From Lachnoclostridium sp. (GTDB taxonomy: Bacteria > Bacillota > Clostridia > Lachnospirales > Lachnospiraceae), in the NCBI GenBank assembly GCA_021770065.1, contig JAETRR010000005.1, positions 1 through 64,000 on the forward strand: a DNA stretch of 64,000 nt, given 5' to 3'. This document shows positions 45,240 to 52,986 of the stretch, in pieces (within the stretch, counting starts at the first letter, position 1; each line of letters begins with the position of its first letter). A program made the translations under genes and the position numbers. The notes beneath the pieces were generated by a model. The model was not told the origin of the DNA. It did no database searches and worked only from the letters and a program-made list of their open reading frames with translations.

Positions 45240-45995
45240 CTAAACATATTTCAGGATCGTCACATAACTTCTTCCCTTTTTAGACTGTCCGCCAATGCTT
45301 TGAAGGCGGAAACGCCCCATCCCCCGGACGGATATCAGATCTCCCTCCTTTGGCTGCGAGCCGTTCGATGTCACCAGCCTTCCGTTGACAAAAACCTTTC
45401 CGCCTTCAATCTGCCCTGTGAGACTGCTCCTGGATGCGCCGAAAGCCAGAGAAAGCAGACTGTCCAGCCGCACGGAAGCCATAGTTCCTGTCAGTTCCTT
45501 CACCTTAGGTTCGTAAGAAAAGCTTTCTCTCTCCACCCTGCATGCCGTAACAGAGGTATGCCGTATCCGTGTCAGATTCTCACAGATAAAATCTGCCAGC
45601 TTTTCGTGGCAGAACAAAAAGGCCTGTTCCTCTTCCGGCAGAATGTCTCCTGTCCTGGAACGTTCCAGCCCCAGATTCAGAAGCGCCCCCAGATAATCCC
45701 TGTGTGACAGGCCTTCCGCAAACTTTTTTTGAATCGGTTCTACTCTTACACAGGCAATGGGATATTCCGGACAAAACACGGGAGCATCAGGAATAAAGGC
45801 TGCCATCTGACGCTCCGCTGCTTCGTAGCCGCCAAAAGCCTCCGTCTTCAGATAAGACAGCTTTGGCCGGATACTGTGAAAAATATGCTGTTCATTCAGA
45901 TTCAAAAAATCCGTATAAGTTACGATTCCCCGTTGATAAGCCGTCTCTGCCAGATCCAGAAGACGCTTCTCAAACTGCTGCTCCTCCCTTGTCAT
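45240..45995 (-). CDS. ylmH: YlmH-like S4-domain RNA-binding protein
   Basis: 251-residue protein linked to cell division and ribosome rescue in Firmicutes. The N-terminal part (MTREEQQFEKRLLDLAETAY) matches the YlmH family, and a C-terminal S4 domain (about 175-245, LDSLLSLAFGASRSSLTGQI, VFVNGRLVTSNGSQPKEGD) binds RNA. ATG at 45995 is chosen, 4 bp after the sepF stop; the frame continues through sepF with no protein-like sequence. The ribosome binding site is weak, suggesting coupling to sepF. Confidence 0.88.
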   Translation of the reverse strand: MTREEQQFEKRLLDLAETAYQRGIVTYTDFLNLNEQHIFHSIRPKLSYLKTEAFGGYEAAERQMAAFIPDAPVFCPEYPIACVRVEPIQKKFAEGLSHRDYLGALLNLGLERSRTGDILPEEEQAFLFCHEKLADFICENLTRIRHTSVTACRVERESFSYEPKVKELTGTMASVRLDSLLSLAFGASRSSLTGQIEGGKVFVNGRLVTSNGSQPKEGDLISVRGMGRFRLQSIGGQSKKGRSYVTILKYV

Positions 45996-45999
45996 AGCG

Positions 46000-46527
46000 C
46001 TAGAACTTGCCGTACACCGAAGGAATATCAATGGAACCGCTGATGATATCCTGCAAATCACCGGAAATATCCACATTTCTTGGAGTCGCCAGGAAAATAC
46101 TGCCGGAAACCTTCTGCAGGTTGCCGCCGATAGCAAAACAGGATCCCGATGTGAAATCAATGATCCGCTGTGCCACATCCACATCCAATCCTTCAAAGTT
46201 TAATACCACCGTGCGGTTGCTGAGAAGTGTCTCGCCAATCTCTCTGGAATCATCAAAACTTGTAGGCTTGATCACACATACTTCCATATTGCCCTTCCCC
46301 TGCTTTCTTGAAGTCTGACGAATCGGGGTCACCTTAGTGCGTTCCCTGGAAGGCTCTTCTTCCTCGTAATCGTCGTAATCCTCTTCCTTTTTCCGTCGAA
46401 AAGGACTTTTTCTCTCCGGCTTTTCTTCCTCGTAGTCATCATCGAAATCATCATAGTCGTCATAATCATCGTAGTCGTCATCACCGCCCAGCTTCATGAC
46501 ATCTAGGAATTTATCGATTACACTCAT
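46000..46527 (-). CDS. sepF: Cell division protein SepF
   Basis: 175-residue FtsZ-associated protein that anchors and bundles Z-ring filaments. The N-terminal amphipathic helix MSVIDKFLDVMKLGG is the membrane-binding signature. A long Asp/Glu/Tyr-rich linker (about 16-70) follows, then the conserved SepF core (about 85-165, VLNFEGLDVDVAQRIIDFTSG). The linker is strikingly acidic and built of DDY repeats. Confidence 0.94.
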   Translation of the reverse strand: MSVIDKFLDVMKLGGDDDYDDYDDYDDFDDDYEEEKPERKSPFRRKKEEDYDDYEEEEPSRERTKVTPIRQTSRKQGKGNMEVCVIKPTSFDDSREIGETLLSNRTVVLNFEGLDVDVAQRIIDFTSGSCFAIGGNLQKVSGSIFLATPRNVDISGDLQDIISGSIDIPSVYGKF

Positions 46528-46542
46528 TTTACCGTCTCCAAT

Positions 46543-47232
46543 CTAACTATAATTACGTTCTCCAAAAATCCCCGTTCCAACGCGGATCATGGTAGCGCCT
46601 TCCTCAATCGCGACCTCATAGTCTCCCGTCATACCCATGGACAGGACACTCATAGATACATTATCAATGCTTTTCCTTTTTATGTCAACATTTAATTTCT
46701 TTAAATTGGCAAAATGTATCCTGTTTTCCTCCGGATCCTCCACAAATGGAGCAATTGTCATCAGTCCCTGAATCGAAACAGCCGGAAGCTCTGCGATTTT
46801 TCGGATAAGATCTTCTGTCTCCTCCGGCCTCACTCCGAATTTGCTCTCTTCTCCTGCCACATTGACCTCTATAAGTACAGGCACGGTTATCTGTCTTTTT
46901 ACTCCTTCCTCACTGATAGCCCTGGCAAGCCGGAGAGAGTCCACCGAATGAATGAGACAGGCCTTATCTATTACGTATTTTACCTTATTGCGCTGCAGGT
47001 GGCCGATAAGATGCCAGCGAATATCTTTCGGAAGCTGTTCGTATTTCTCACACAGCTCCTGTACCTTATTTTCGCCAAAATCTCTGATCCCTCCCGGAAG
47101 AAGCTCCTCAATCATGGAAACAGGCTTTGTCTTGCTCACTGCAATCAATGTTACTTCTTCCCTCTTCCGCCCGGAACGCCCGCAGGCGGCACAGATTCTC
47201 TTTTCCACCTCTGCCAGATTTTCAACTACCAT
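46543..47232 (-). CDS. PLP homeostasis protein, YggS family
   Basis: 229-residue pyridoxal-phosphate-binding protein of the YggS/PLPBP family, involved in PLP balance rather than catalysis. The PLP lysine is Lys34 in LIAVSKTKP. HLIGHLQRNK, NVAGEESKFG and LSMGMTGDYEVAIEEGATMIRVG are present. It stands just upstream of sepF, the usual position in Gram-positives. The ribosome binding site (TGGAGGAC) is fused to family-1 repeat copy B. Confidence 0.93.
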   Translation of the reverse strand: MVVENLAEVEKRICAACGRSGRKREEVTLIAVSKTKPVSMIEELLPGGIRDFGENKVQELCEKYEQLPKDIRWHLIGHLQRNKVKYVIDKACLIHSVDSLRLARAISEEGVKRQITVPVLIEVNVAGEESKFGVRPEETEDLIRKIAELPAVSIQGLMTIAPFVEDPEENRIHFANLKKLNVDIKRKSIDNVSMSVLSMGMTGDYEVAIEEGATMIRVGTGIFGERNYS

Positions 47233-47244
47233 ATGTCCTCCATT

Positions 47245-47351
47245 CCAGTTCCGTAATATCCCTCCCAGTACACTTTAGCCTAAATCAATTTCCAGTCACA
47301 GTTGCATGTGCCTGTAAATTGATTTGTGCACTGTGAGGGATATTACTGTTT
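47245..47351. repeat. Family-1 palindromic leader repeat, copy B
   Basis: Nearly identical to copy A: CCAGTTCCG, outer stem TAATATCCCTC/GAGGGATATTA, inner stem around AAATCAATTTCC/GTAAATTGATTT, closing CTG. The differences from copy A are mainly in the terminal loop. It lies between the HlyD-like gene and yggS. Confidence 0.9.
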
Positions 47352-47352
47352 A

Positions 47353-47470
47353 AAGTCGCTGCGCGACAGCACTAAAGGGTAAAGTCGCTTCGACACACCG
47401 GTATTGAGAGGAACTTTCATTCGAAAAAGCACTCATGAAAGTTCCTCTCGTGCGCCTCCTCGACTTTACC
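47353..47470. repeat. Family-2 structured intergenic repeat, full copy
   Basis: Contains hairpin GTCGCTGCGCGAC, outer stem GGTAAAGTCG (47378-47387)/CGACTTTACC (47461-47470) and inner stem 47406-47420/47435-47449. Relative to 19627 the outer stem carries a T-for-C with matching A-for-G, and the inner stem a matched G-for-A/C-for-T change. It is directly joined to family-1 copy B. Confidence 0.88.
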
Positions 47471-47477
47471 AGCACCG

Positions 47478-47494
47478 TAGCCTAAATCAATTTA
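47478..47494. repeat. Family-1 inner fragment overlapping a stop codon
   Basis: TAGCCTAAATCAATTTA matches the inner left arm of family 1. The HlyD-like gene's TAA stop (minus strand, 47492-47494) lies inside it. Confidence 0.6.
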
Positions 47495-48958
47495 ATCGTA
47501 AATTACTTCATCCTCGTCCACCGTATCTGCATTCAGAACGATGTGATCGTAAACAGAGAGGCCGTAGCTGGTTCCCTCCTTCACGATACAGTACTCCTCG
47601 TTTTCATACAGAATCTGTATCTGGCGGAATACGGTGTAACCTTTGTTGATATTGTAAACGCCTGTCAGCTTCGCCGTCTGCCCTACCTGGTAGAATTCTG
47701 CGGAATCTGTCCTAATCAGCAGATCCCCGTTCTGCAGCAGCTTCTCCGAAGTGCTGAAATTCTCTTCCTTCGGATCCACATAGGCGTACTCTTCATCCTG
47801 ATAATAAATGGTGCAGTTGACAAACTCAGCCTGGCTGCTTCCGTCCTCCCCTATAGTCTGCTTCATCACACCCATATTATTGCTGGAGCCTGAGGTTGTC
47901 ACATAATCCTTATCAATCACAAAAAAATCTTTTTCCGTCACAGCCGTCCTGGGGATCTTAAGTCCCGTAGTCTCATCACGAAGTACCTCAAAGGTCAGAA
48001 AGCGCTCATCCGCATAGCGAATCATGGAATTCACAAATTCCAGCACACCGTAGGCCTTTCCCTCACGGTACTCCACCGTTACCGACGGCCAGAGTTCCTC
48101 TTTGTCCTTATCCATCCGGATTTCAATATAGGTAGTATTCTGAATCACTGTGCCGTCTTCCGCCGTCTTCTGGTTCTCCTTAATCTTGTCCAGCAGATAG
48201 GTCTCCATCTCCTCATCAAGAGGGAACACCAGCTTCCATGTCTCCTCTGTAACCAGCTTATACACCGGCTCTCCCTGTCCCACAAGCTCTTCTGTACGGA
48301 GATTCGTTCTCTCATAAGCTTCCTCTTCAAACCAGGAACTGCTTAAATTTTCCAGAGAAGCATTTTCAAAACCGTCCAGGTAGTATTCCACTACCCCGGA
48401 TGCCCCTGCATTGTAGCGGGCAAATGTACTTCCTCCGCTTTCCGCAGCGCTGTCCAGCTGGGAAATCATATTCTGATTCATCAAATCCAGGATTGCCGCA
48501 TCTATACCCGTCTTAAAATTATATACTTCCCCAAAATTCATGTCGGAAATACTGCTCATATAAGCGGCTATCTCGCTGCGGAGCTGGCTGTAATCTTCCT
48601 CGCTTAAACTCATCTCACCGGCATTGTCCTTCATAAGCTGAGCCATACGGCCGCTCTCATCCACAGTATACACGGCAGAGTTTATGGAAACCTTCTCGCC
48701 CTCCCTGGCATAATAGCTGATATATCCCGGCTTTTCCGACTGAAAAACCTGCTCCGTGCGAAGAGCAATACCCGTATAATGATAATCCGCCGCCAGGTTG
48801 CCGGCAATCACTTCATATCCGGATATATGTGAGGAATTAAAAAACGTATAAACACAGACAATCAGATAGACCGCTATAAACCCAAAAAATACAACGCCGA
48901 TATTCATGGGGCGCCGGTATTTGATAACCTTTTTATTCTTTTTCCTGGAACCTGCCAC
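47492..48958 (-). CDS. HlyD-like membrane-anchored protein of the division cluster
   Basis: 488-residue protein with a short basic cytoplasmic head (KKNKKVIKYRRPMNIG), one membrane segment (about 18-40) and a long extracellular region with helical middle and beta-rich end, like HlyD/efflux adaptor subunits. No ABC exporter is adjacent. Its regular position before yggS-sepF in clostridia suggests a link to division or envelope assembly rather than export. The GTG start follows GAAGGAG. The family assignment is moderate. Confidence 0.7.
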   Translation of the reverse strand: MAGSRKKNKKVIKYRRPMNIGVVFFGFIAVYLIVCVYTFFNSSHISGYEVIAGNLAADYHYTGIALRTEQVFQSEKPGYISYYAREGEKVSINSAVYTVDESGRMAQLMKDNAGEMSLSEEDYSQLRSEIAAYMSSISDMNFGEVYNFKTGIDAAILDLMNQNMISQLDSAAESGGSTFARYNAGASGVVEYYLDGFENASLENLSSSWFEEEAYERTNLRTEELVGQGEPVYKLVTEETWKLVFPLDEEMETYLLDKIKENQKTAEDGTVIQNTTYIEIRMDKDKEELWPSVTVEYREGKAYGVLEFVNSMIRYADERFLTFEVLRDETTGLKIPRTAVTEKDFFVIDKDYVTTSGSSNNMGVMKQTIGEDGSSQAEFVNCTIYYQDEEYAYVDPKEENFSTSEKLLQNGDLLIRTDSAEFYQVGQTAKLTGVYNINKGYTVFRQIQILYENEEYCIVKEGTSYGLSVYDHIVLNADTVDEDEVIYD

Positions 48959-48985
48959 GAATACTACTCCTTCTATTCCTTAATT

Positions 48986-49050
48986 CCAGTTCCGCCGCTT
49001 CAATGTTATCTGTCATATCCCCTTCGGGGCGGACGGACTTCGTCCGTGTA
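48986..49050. repeat. Decayed family-1-like element with two small hairpins
   Basis: Starts CCAGTTCCGCCGC next to the HlyD-like gene's ribosome binding region, then has hairpins CCCC-TTC-GGGG (49019-49029) and ACGGAC-TTC-GTCCGT (49033-49047). No matching CTG end was found. Confidence 0.5.
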
Positions 49051-49058
49051 GAAAAGAC

Positions 49059-49084
49059 GGGGCTGCCGCGAATCAGACAGCCCC
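49059..49084 (-). terminator. Intrinsic terminator of the P-loop gene
   Basis: Stem GGGGCTG/CAGCCCC is followed on the minus strand by GTCTTTTCT, 20 bp after the stop of the gene at 49104. Confidence 0.85.
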
Positions 49085-49103
49085 TCTCTTATGTACTGTA
49101 GAA

Positions 49104-49523
49104 CTAACAGGAAATAAGGACCTGCTCTTTTGCAAAATCCGGCAAATCCTTCTCTTCTACAGAAATGCTGATACAGAAATCCACCTTGAACTGCTCGCTG
49201 ATGTGATTGAGCTGTGTCAAAGCATCGGTCAGATCCGCATGCTCCAGATATGCAATCTTCAAAAAGCTGTCCAGATATACCTGCTCCAAATCATAATCCT
49301 GAGAAATGATTCCGCAGATAAAGCCGATGAACTCATCACTGTTCTTTAAAGGATAATCCTTTACATTGATAAGGCGAACCTTATTGTTCAGTTCATGCAT
49401 ATGCTTTGTGTTTTTATCCAGATATACGATATTGCCCGATGCTGTTTTAATCTGACTGTTCACTCTATCCAGTAAATGCTTTGTCTTTCCATCTCCCTTA
49501 TTTCCGATGATTAACTGTACCAT
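49104..49523 (-). CDS. Small P-loop ATP-binding protein, function unknown
   Basis: 139-residue cytoplasmic protein with a Walker A at its very start (IIGNKGDGKTKHLLDRV) and a mostly helical rest. Similar clostridial proteins are sometimes labelled twitching-motility-like, but no type IV pilus gene is nearby and no secretion-ATPase motifs are seen. It has its own promoter and terminator. The start follows AAGGAGGAC. Confidence 0.75.
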   Translation of the reverse strand: MVQLIIGNKGDGKTKHLLDRVNSQIKTASGNIVYLDKNTKHMHELNNKVRLINVKDYPLKNSDEFIGFICGIISQDYDLEQVYLDSFLKIAYLEHADLTDALTQLNHISEQFKVDFCISISVEEKDLPDFAKEQVLISC

Positions 49524-49579
49524 AGCCTTGTCCTCCTTGGGTTTCTATATTATTTGTATACTGATTTCTATATGGTAAT

Positions 49580-49608
49580 ATTATAGTCCATCTGTATCGA
49601 AAAGACAA
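49580..49608 (-). promoter_or_regulatory. Promoter of the P-loop gene
   Basis: TTGTCT (49603-49608) and a perfect TATAAT (49580-49585) are 17 bp apart. Confidence 0.8.
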
Positions 49609-49619
49609 CCTCTTTCTAT

Positions 49620-50015
49620 TTATACATAAAGCTCTCTCCACTCCATGTCTCCTCTGTCCAGAGCCTTAATCAGCAGCTCTGCTGTGGCCAGATTCGTAGC
49701 CATGGGAATATTGTAAGTATCACAGAGACGTATCACATTGTTTACATCCGGTTCGTGCTTCTTCGGCTCCGACGGGTCCCTCAGGAAAATCAGAAGATCA
49801 ATCTGATTGTGCTCAATCTGTGCCGCAAGCTGCTGCTCTCCCCCAAGATGGCCTGCAAGGTACTTGTGCACGCTCAGATTCGTCACCTCGACGATGAGTC
49901 TTCCGGTGGTTCCGGTAGCGTACAGATTATGTTTACATAAAATTCCTCTGTACGCAATGCAGAAATTCTGCATTAATTTCTTTTTTGCATCATGTGCAAT
50001 TAATCCAATGTTCAT
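49620..50015 (-). CDS. mgsA: Methylglyoxal synthase
   Basis: 131-residue enzyme converting dihydroxyacetone phosphate to methylglyoxal and phosphate, a bypass of lower glycolysis. Recognised from IGLIAHDAKKKLM, YATGTTGRLI (phosphate binding), HLGGEQQLAAQI and LIFLRDP with its catalytic Asp. It is the last gene of the cell-shape operon, 15 bp after rodA, as in other clostridia. The rhamnose aldolase pathway also makes dihydroxyacetone phosphate. Confidence 0.95.
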   Translation of the reverse strand: MNIGLIAHDAKKKLMQNFCIAYRGILCKHNLYATGTTGRLIVEVTNLSVHKYLAGHLGGEQQLAAQIEHNQIDLLIFLRDPSEPKKHEPDVNNVIRLCDTYNIPMATNLATAELLIKALDRGDMEWRELYV

Positions 50016-50030
50016 GCGAACACCCCCAAA

Positions 50031-51155
50031 TTAATATTTTTTCGGCTGTAAGCCGACATTTAAAACAAAACCTATAGCCAGGAACAGAGTAACCAGGGAC
50101 GTCATCCCATAGCTGACAAATGGTAAGGGAATCCCTGTATTGGGCATAATTCCCGTAGCCACACAGATATTGACGAAACTCTGGAACCCGATGTAGCCTG
50201 CCACCCCACAGCAGATTAAGGTTCCGGAAAATTCCCTGGACCGTTTTCCTATCCATATACATTCTAACACAATCAGAGCCAATAGTAAAATAATTGTTGC
50301 ACAACCGATAAAACCAAGCTCTTCCCCTGTCACTGCAAAGATAAAATCTGTCTGGGGCTCTGCAATAAAGCTTCCGTTCTTAACAGAGGATACGGAATTG
50401 TTATTAAGGCCCTTCCCTGCAAGCTGTCCCGAACCGATCGCCATAATAGAATTTATCTGCTGATAAGCATCATCCGCATACTTTGCCGGCTCCAGCCAGG
50501 CCATAATACGGCGAAAAGCATAATCATCCAGGATCTTCTGATCCGGCTGAAGGATCAGGCTGATAAATACAATCGCGGAAGGAACGGCCACCGCAATCGC
50601 TGTTCCGATAATCTTATAACTCAGACCGGCAATAAATATCAGAACCAGAAAAATCACGATAATCGAAATAGTAGTGGAAAGATCCGGCTGTTCTTTAATA
50701 AAGAGCACCGGTATGCCAAACAGCACTGCCGAAGCCAGCAATACCTTCCAGGTGTTCAGCTGTTCTCTATACTTCTCAAAAAATCGGGCAAAAAACAAAA
50801 TCAGAAGCAGTTTTGACAGCTCAGAAGGCTGGAACTGAAATCCGCCGATATTCAGCCAGCGGTACGCCCCGTTCCTCAATACTCCAAAGGGCCGGACATT
50901 GATAAACGGAATTTGAACCAGCGAAAGCAATACAAGATTAAACACATAAATCAGCCAGTAAAACTTCAAAACCCAGATATAATCCATAAGAGAAACCACA
51001 AGCATGGCAGCCGTTCCCATAATGAGGCCCTGTATCTGGGAGCCCTGGACGGATTTGCGCGCGCTTCCGATGACCATAATTCCGATAATACTGATTGCAT
51101 ATACATATAACAAAAGTCTGAATCTGTAATCCCTCAGCTGATACTGTTTAAACAT
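50031..51155 (-). CDS. rodA: Rod shape-determining glycosyltransferase RodA (SEDS family)
   Basis: 374-residue polytopic membrane protein of the SEDS peptidoglycan polymerase family, with about ten segments. FQPSELSKLLLILFFAR, KEQPDLSTTISI, GSGQLAGKGL and PQTDFIFAVTGEELGF are typical. With the class B PBP encoded by mrdA it synthesises lateral wall. The start follows AAAGGAG. Confidence 0.93.
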   Translation of the reverse strand: MFKQYQLRDYRFRLLLYVYAISIIGIMVIGSARKSVQGSQIQGLIMGTAAMLVVSLMDYIWVLKFYWLIYVFNLVLLSLVQIPFINVRPFGVLRNGAYRWLNIGGFQFQPSELSKLLLILFFARFFEKYREQLNTWKVLLASAVLFGIPVLFIKEQPDLSTTISIIVIFLVLIFIAGLSYKIIGTAIAVAVPSAIVFISLILQPDQKILDDYAFRRIMAWLEPAKYADDAYQQINSIMAIGSGQLAGKGLNNNSVSSVKNGSFIAEPQTDFIFAVTGEELGFIGCATIILLLALIVLECIWIGKRSREFSGTLICCGVAGYIGFQSFVNICVATGIMPNTGIPLPFVSYGMTSLVTLFLAIGFVLNVGLQPKKY

Positions 51156-51168
51156 AATACTCCTTTAG

Positions 51169-51447
51169 TCAGCGTTCCAACCCGTGCTTCATATCCTTAA
51201 TGGGAATATTTGCACACAGGGCAGGCACTCGTCCGTTCTCTCCCTCCGATTCTGTCTGGGTAATCTGAATGTCCAGACCGTCACAGTCAATCTCCATATA
51301 TTTGGAAATCACCTTGATAATATCATTTTTGATAAGCTCCATAATCTCCGGGGAACAATTGGCGCGGTCTGAAATCAAAAGCAGTTTCAGACGGTCCTTC
51401 GCCACATCACCAGAGCTTTTTTTCCGGAAAAAATCCATTAAAGCCAT
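51169..51447 (-). CDS. minE: Cell division topological factor MinE
   Basis: 92-residue protein that drives MinD ATP hydrolysis and Min oscillation. The N-terminal helix MALMDFFRKKSS and KDRLKLLLISDRA contact MinD; the C-terminal half dimerises. Its presence means an oscillating MinCDE system rather than a DivIVA-anchored MinCD. Confidence 0.94.
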   Translation of the reverse strand: MALMDFFRKKSSGDVAKDRLKLLLISDRANCSPEIMELIKNDIIKVISKYMEIDCDGLDIQITQTESEGENGRVPALCANIPIKDMKHGLER

Positions 51448-51465
51448 TCTTCTTTCCCCCTTTGA

Positions 51466-52251
51466 TTATTTAAACAGCTTTGCAACTTTGGCAAAGAACC
51501 CATTATTGACCTCCAGATTCATCAGGGGAACTTCCTCACCCAGAATACGCTTGCAGATATTCATATAAGCAGTTCCCGCCATGGAAGAATCACCGGCCAG
51601 CGGCTCTCCCTGATTCGTGGCGATAACAATGCTCTCGTCGTCCGGAACGGCGCCGAGCAAATCAATAGCCAGTATATCGATCACATCCTCTATGGACATC
51701 ATGTCGCCCCGTTTCACCATATCCATCCGAAGCCTGTTTACAATCAGATCAATCTTGTGGATCTCATTGGCCTCCAGAAGCCCGATAATGCGGTCCGCAT
51801 CACGAATGGCGGATACCTCGGGAGTTGTCACAATGATGGCCCGGTCAGCAGCAGCTATGGCATTCTTAAAGCCCTGTTCGATTCCGGCCGGACAGTCCAG
51901 AAGTATGTAATCAAATTCACTGCGCAGTTCGTCAATAAGCTTCACCATCTGTTCCGGATTCACTGCCGTCTTGTCCCTTGTCTGAGCGGACGGAAGAAGC
52001 GCAAGATTCGGATAACGCTTGTCCTTAATGAGCGCCTGCTTAATACGGCAGTTGCCCTCTACCACATCTACCAGATTGTACACGATCCGGTTTTCCAGCC
52101 CCATGACTACATCCAGGTTCCGAAGACCGATATCCGTATCAATCATCACCACATTCTTGCCCAGCTTCGCAAGACCTGTACCTATATTCGCTGTGGAAGT
52201 GGTTTTTCCCACACCGCCTTTTCCGGATGTAATTACAATTACCTCACTCAT
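51466..52251 (-). CDS. minD: Septum site-determining ATPase MinD
   Basis: 261-residue ParA-type ATPase recruiting MinC to the membrane. The deviant Walker A is GKGGVGKTT (residues 10-18), with DTDIGLRNLDVVMGLE and LLDCPAGIEQG. The C-terminal amphipathic helix (FFAKVAKLFK) is the membrane-targeting sequence. The start follows TTGGAGG. Confidence 0.96.
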   Translation of the reverse strand: MSEVIVITSGKGGVGKTTSTANIGTGLAKLGKNVVMIDTDIGLRNLDVVMGLENRIVYNLVDVVEGNCRIKQALIKDKRYPNLALLPSAQTRDKTAVNPEQMVKLIDELRSEFDYILLDCPAGIEQGFKNAIAAADRAIIVTTPEVSAIRDADRIIGLLEANEIHKIDLIVNRLRMDMVKRGDMMSIEDVIDILAIDLLGAVPDDESIVIATNQGEPLAGDSSMAGTAYMNICKRILGEEVPLMNLEVNNGFFAKVAKLFK

Positions 52252-52282
52252 ACAATTTCTTCCTCCAACTCTTTTATTCCTG

Positions 52283-52975
52283 TTACAAATCTATCTCATT
52301 TAAAACCTCTTTCGTGATAGGTTCAATATAAATGTTTCCGTCCTCCACATAGGCGATCTTCGGCGTATCGGCCGCCTTTTTCTTTTTCTTCTCCGGCGCC
52401 CTGTCCGAACAGCGGGCAATCACGTCTCCAATGCGGATCTGCATAGGCTCCATAGACAGAGCCGCCACAAAAGCCGCCTCATTGCCTGCTGCTCCCACAA
52501 ACACATTGCCCTTTAAGCAGCCCAGCACAATCACATTGCCTTTTGATATCACCCGTGCTCCCGGATTCACATCTCCCAGGATGATCACGCTGGTCTCTGA
52601 TTCCAATACCTGGCCGGACCGCAGGGTTCCTTTATAGAAGCGCCCGTCCTGAAGGTTCATCAAATCCCCGGGTTCCTCTTCCTTTTGCTCCACCGCCCTC
52701 TGCATCTTCTCTTCCAGCTCTTTATCCTCATCCACGATGCTGACAATCTGGATCTGGCAGCTTTTCGATATGGTATCTGCCAGTTCCATCTCCTCCTCCA
52801 GGTTAAGGCTGCGTCCCTGAAAGCAGACCGCCATCTGCGCATCTCCAAAAAATTTGGCTGAGGACCGGAACTTATCCGCCACTTCTTCCTTTAATTCTTC
52901 AAAGGGCAGTTTTGAATCCAGTACTACAATCAAGCCGTATTTATTACTTTTTATAATAACCGGTTGGTTTGCCAT
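52283..52975 (-). CDS. minC: Septum site-determining protein MinC
   Basis: 230-residue FtsZ inhibitor. An N-terminal domain (about 1-100) is followed by the beta-helical C-terminal domain (VIILGDVNPGARVISKGN, IVLGCLKGNVFVGAAGNE). ATG at 52975 follows TTAGGAGTG, 12 bp after the mrdA stop. Confidence 0.94.
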   Translation of the reverse strand: MANQPVIIKSNKYGLIVVLDSKLPFEELKEEVADKFRSSAKFFGDAQMAVCFQGRSLNLEEEMELADTISKSCQIQIVSIVDEDKELEEKMQRAVEQKEEEPGDLMNLQDGRFYKGTLRSGQVLESETSVIILGDVNPGARVISKGNVIVLGCLKGNVFVGAAGNEAAFVAALSMEPMQIRIGDVIARCSDRAPEKKKKKAADTPKIAYVEDGNIYIEPITKEVLNEIDL

Positions 52976-52986
52976 GCTCTTCACTC

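Noticed and set aside
45998-46196. N-terminal extension of YlmH
   Set aside because: It overlaps sepF in another frame and is not protein-like; the family start is at 45995.
46430-46490. Short tandem repeats resembling a CRISPR or microsatellite
   Set aside because: They encode the acidic DDY linker of SepF, which is expected. No CRISPR array or cas gene was found in the window.
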